From Candidatus Hydrogenedentota bacterium (GTDB taxonomy: Bacteria > Hydrogenedentota > Hydrogenedentia > Hydrogenedentales > GCA-2746185): 7,158 nt of DNA. A program made the position numbers and the translations under genes. Shown one piece after another: positions 6,110 through 7,158 of the stretch. The notes below the pieces were generated by a model. The model saw nothing but the letters and a program-made list of their open reading frames with translations, did no database searches and was not told where the DNA came from. The stretch spans positions 1 through 7,158 of the forward strand of contig JASJYE010000119.1 of the NCBI GenBank assembly GCA_030123645.1. The letters run 5' to 3'. The number at the start of each line of letters is the position of its first letter. The first letter of the stretch is position 1.

Positions 6110-7053
6110 GCTTGCGACACATCCTCCGAGACACGCTCGGGAAACTCCGCCGCGGCAATCCGCAGCGCCGTCCCGAGCTCGCCCTCACTAATCCACGTGA
6201 TTTCAGCGCCGTTCCGCTCCATGCGCCGAAACCACGTCTCCTGCCGTTTCGCGAAGTTTCGTATCGCCCCGTTCAACTTCTGAAAGAGATCGTTGCGGTT
6301 TTTGATCGTCCCATCCAGATAATCGGCGACAAAGCGGTACTCGAGCCCCAACGACCGCAGCTTCTCGATGTCCACGCCCCCAGCCAGCAAGCCCTCGACC
6401 TCTTCGAGCAATCCCGCATCAAGGCGCTCCTTCAAGCGCTGGGCGATACGCTTGTGCAACACCTCCCGCTCCCATCGTGTGCCCAGTATCAGCGGCCGCA
6501 GCTCTGGCCCCGGTGCCGGCATGTGCCCCAGCGAATGCTCCGCTATCTCGATCGCGCGCACCGTCCGCTCACGATCGCGCAGATCCGTCACGTTGTGTAA
6601 ATCCGGTTTCAGCGTCCGCAACCGCGCTTCAAGCTCTTCATCGGAAAGCGCGCTCAACTCCCCGCGCAGCTCGGAGTTCTCTGGCGCCTCCACCATGCGG
6701 TATCCCTTCAGCACCGCCTCCAGATACAGTCCCGTCCCGCCGACGACGACCGGCAGCACATTTCCAGAGACGAGACCCTGAAAGGCCTCGTAAAAGAGCC
6801 GCTGATAGTCGAACACGCTGAATTCACGGATTAGATCGACGACATCTATCAAGTGATACCGCACAGGCCTTCCGTCGACCGCGTACTCCGCCAGGTCTTT
6901 GCCCGACCCGATATCCAGGCCCCTGTAGACCTGACGCGAATCCGCTGAAACTACCTCGCCGCCGAACGCATGCGCGAGCCCTACCCCCAGCGCCGTCTTC
7001 CCGGACGCCGTAGGCCCCAGCACGACAATGCAATTCTTCCTCTCTTGGGACAT
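6106..7053 (-). CDS. miaA: tRNA dimethylallyltransferase (MiaA)
   Basis: Transfers the dimethylallyl group to N6 of adenosine 37 in tRNAs reading codons that begin with U; cytosolic. The 315 residues carry the P-loop GPTASGKT (13-20), the SADSRQVYRGLDIGSGK block (36-52), GGTGLY at 104-109, the RDRERTVRAIEI block at 158-169 that matches the family's RR(V)xRALE motif, and a C-terminal AKRQETWFR (268-276). The SGKDLAEY...GRPVRYHLIDVVD stretch (50-72) is unlike the proteobacterial GTAKP...VPHHLIDI form and more like the second MiaA type of Bacteroidetes. Near the tRNA-binding end, SLGLEYRFV replaces the usual AIGYKE. An in-frame TGA sits directly before the ATG, so the start at 7053 is firm. It is the first complete gene of the minus-strand operon, and its stop overlaps the glycosyltransferase start. 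Confidence 0.95.
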   Translation of the reverse strand: MSQERKNCIVVLGPTASGKTALGVGLAHAFGGEVVSADSRQVYRGLDIGSGKDLAEYAVDGRPVRYHLIDVVDLIREFSVFDYQRLFYEAFQGLVSGNVLPVVVGGTGLYLEAVLKGYRMVEAPENSELRGELSALSDEELEARLRTLKPDLHNVTDLRDRERTVRAIEIAEHSLGHMPAPGPELRPLILGTRWEREVLHKRIAQRLKERLDAGLLEEVEGLLAGGVDIEKLRSLGLEYRFVADYLDGTIKNRNDLFQKLNGAIRNFAKRQETWFRRMERNGAEITWISEGELGTALRIAAAEFPERVSEDVSQA

Positions 7054-7158
7054 TCATCGATCATACCCGCCTACACCGCTTCGATTCCCCTAAATAGCCG
7101 AAGATCAACCTCGGACATTCTTGGTTGCAGTATCAAAACTGGACAGTGATGCGCCCAT
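7054..7158 (-). other. Leader region of miaA, up to the window edge
   Basis: 105 bases without a recognisable gene. On the minus strand AGGCGGG lies about 12 bases before the miaA ATG, a possible weak ribosome binding site. No convincing -35/-10 pair was found. One minus-strand frame is open from the edge (7157) to a TAG ending at 7071 and could be the last 28 codons of an upstream gene, but it resembles nothing I recognise. Confidence 0.35.

Noticed and set aside
5153..6283. Open frame of 376 codons on the plus strand
   Set aside because: Antisense to the well-supported glycosyltransferase and the end of miaA; the composition is Arg/Pro/His-rich, typical of a GC-rich shadow frame, with no motif.

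Overview
The window is a GC-rich bacterial chromosomal segment with two convergent gene groups and no sign of phage, plasmid or CRISPR content. The plus strand carries the end of a type II secretion / type IV pilus-like assembly cluster: a GspK-type minor pseudopilin (5' end lost or displaced at the left edge) followed by a GspF/PilC-type inner-membrane platform protein. The minus strand carries four tightly packed genes, in transcription order: miaA (tRNA dimethylallyltransferase), a soluble family-2 glycosyltransferase, a TolB-like beta-propeller exported protein, and an exported protein with a degenerate calcineurin-like phosphoesterase fold. Two of the three junctions in this minus-strand group are ATGA stop/start overlaps and the third is a 72-base gap, so it reads as one operon.

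The organism cannot be named from the sequence alone. The non-proteobacterial order gspK then gspF, the MiaA variant that resembles the second MiaA of Bacteroidetes, and the divergent envelope proteins suggest an uncultured diderm bacterium, perhaps from the PVC / Hydrogenedentota / Sumerlaeota area. That placement is a guess. The window begins exactly in a short dispersed repeat, which is what a metagenomic contig edge often looks like.

Layout: 1-57 repeat copy A; 1-1104 gspK-like (open to the left edge); 1154-2470 gspF-like with a histone-H1-like lysine/alanine tail; 2471-2672 convergent intergenic region with a stem-loop and repeat copy B; 2673-3665 phosphoesterase-like pseudoenzyme (minus); 3662-4735 propeller protein (minus); 4808-6109 glycosyltransferase (minus); 6106-7053 miaA (minus); 7054-7158 leader of miaA up to the edge.

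The observations most worth a second look are: a near-identical 55-base repeat with inverted ends, one copy abutting and reading into gspK and the other between the convergent operons; the replacement of the usual GspF N-terminus by a chromatin-like basic tail; and a secreted metallophosphoesterase-fold protein in which almost every metal-binding motif is lost, translationally coupled to a beta-propeller partner. No complete novel defence or mobile system is visible.
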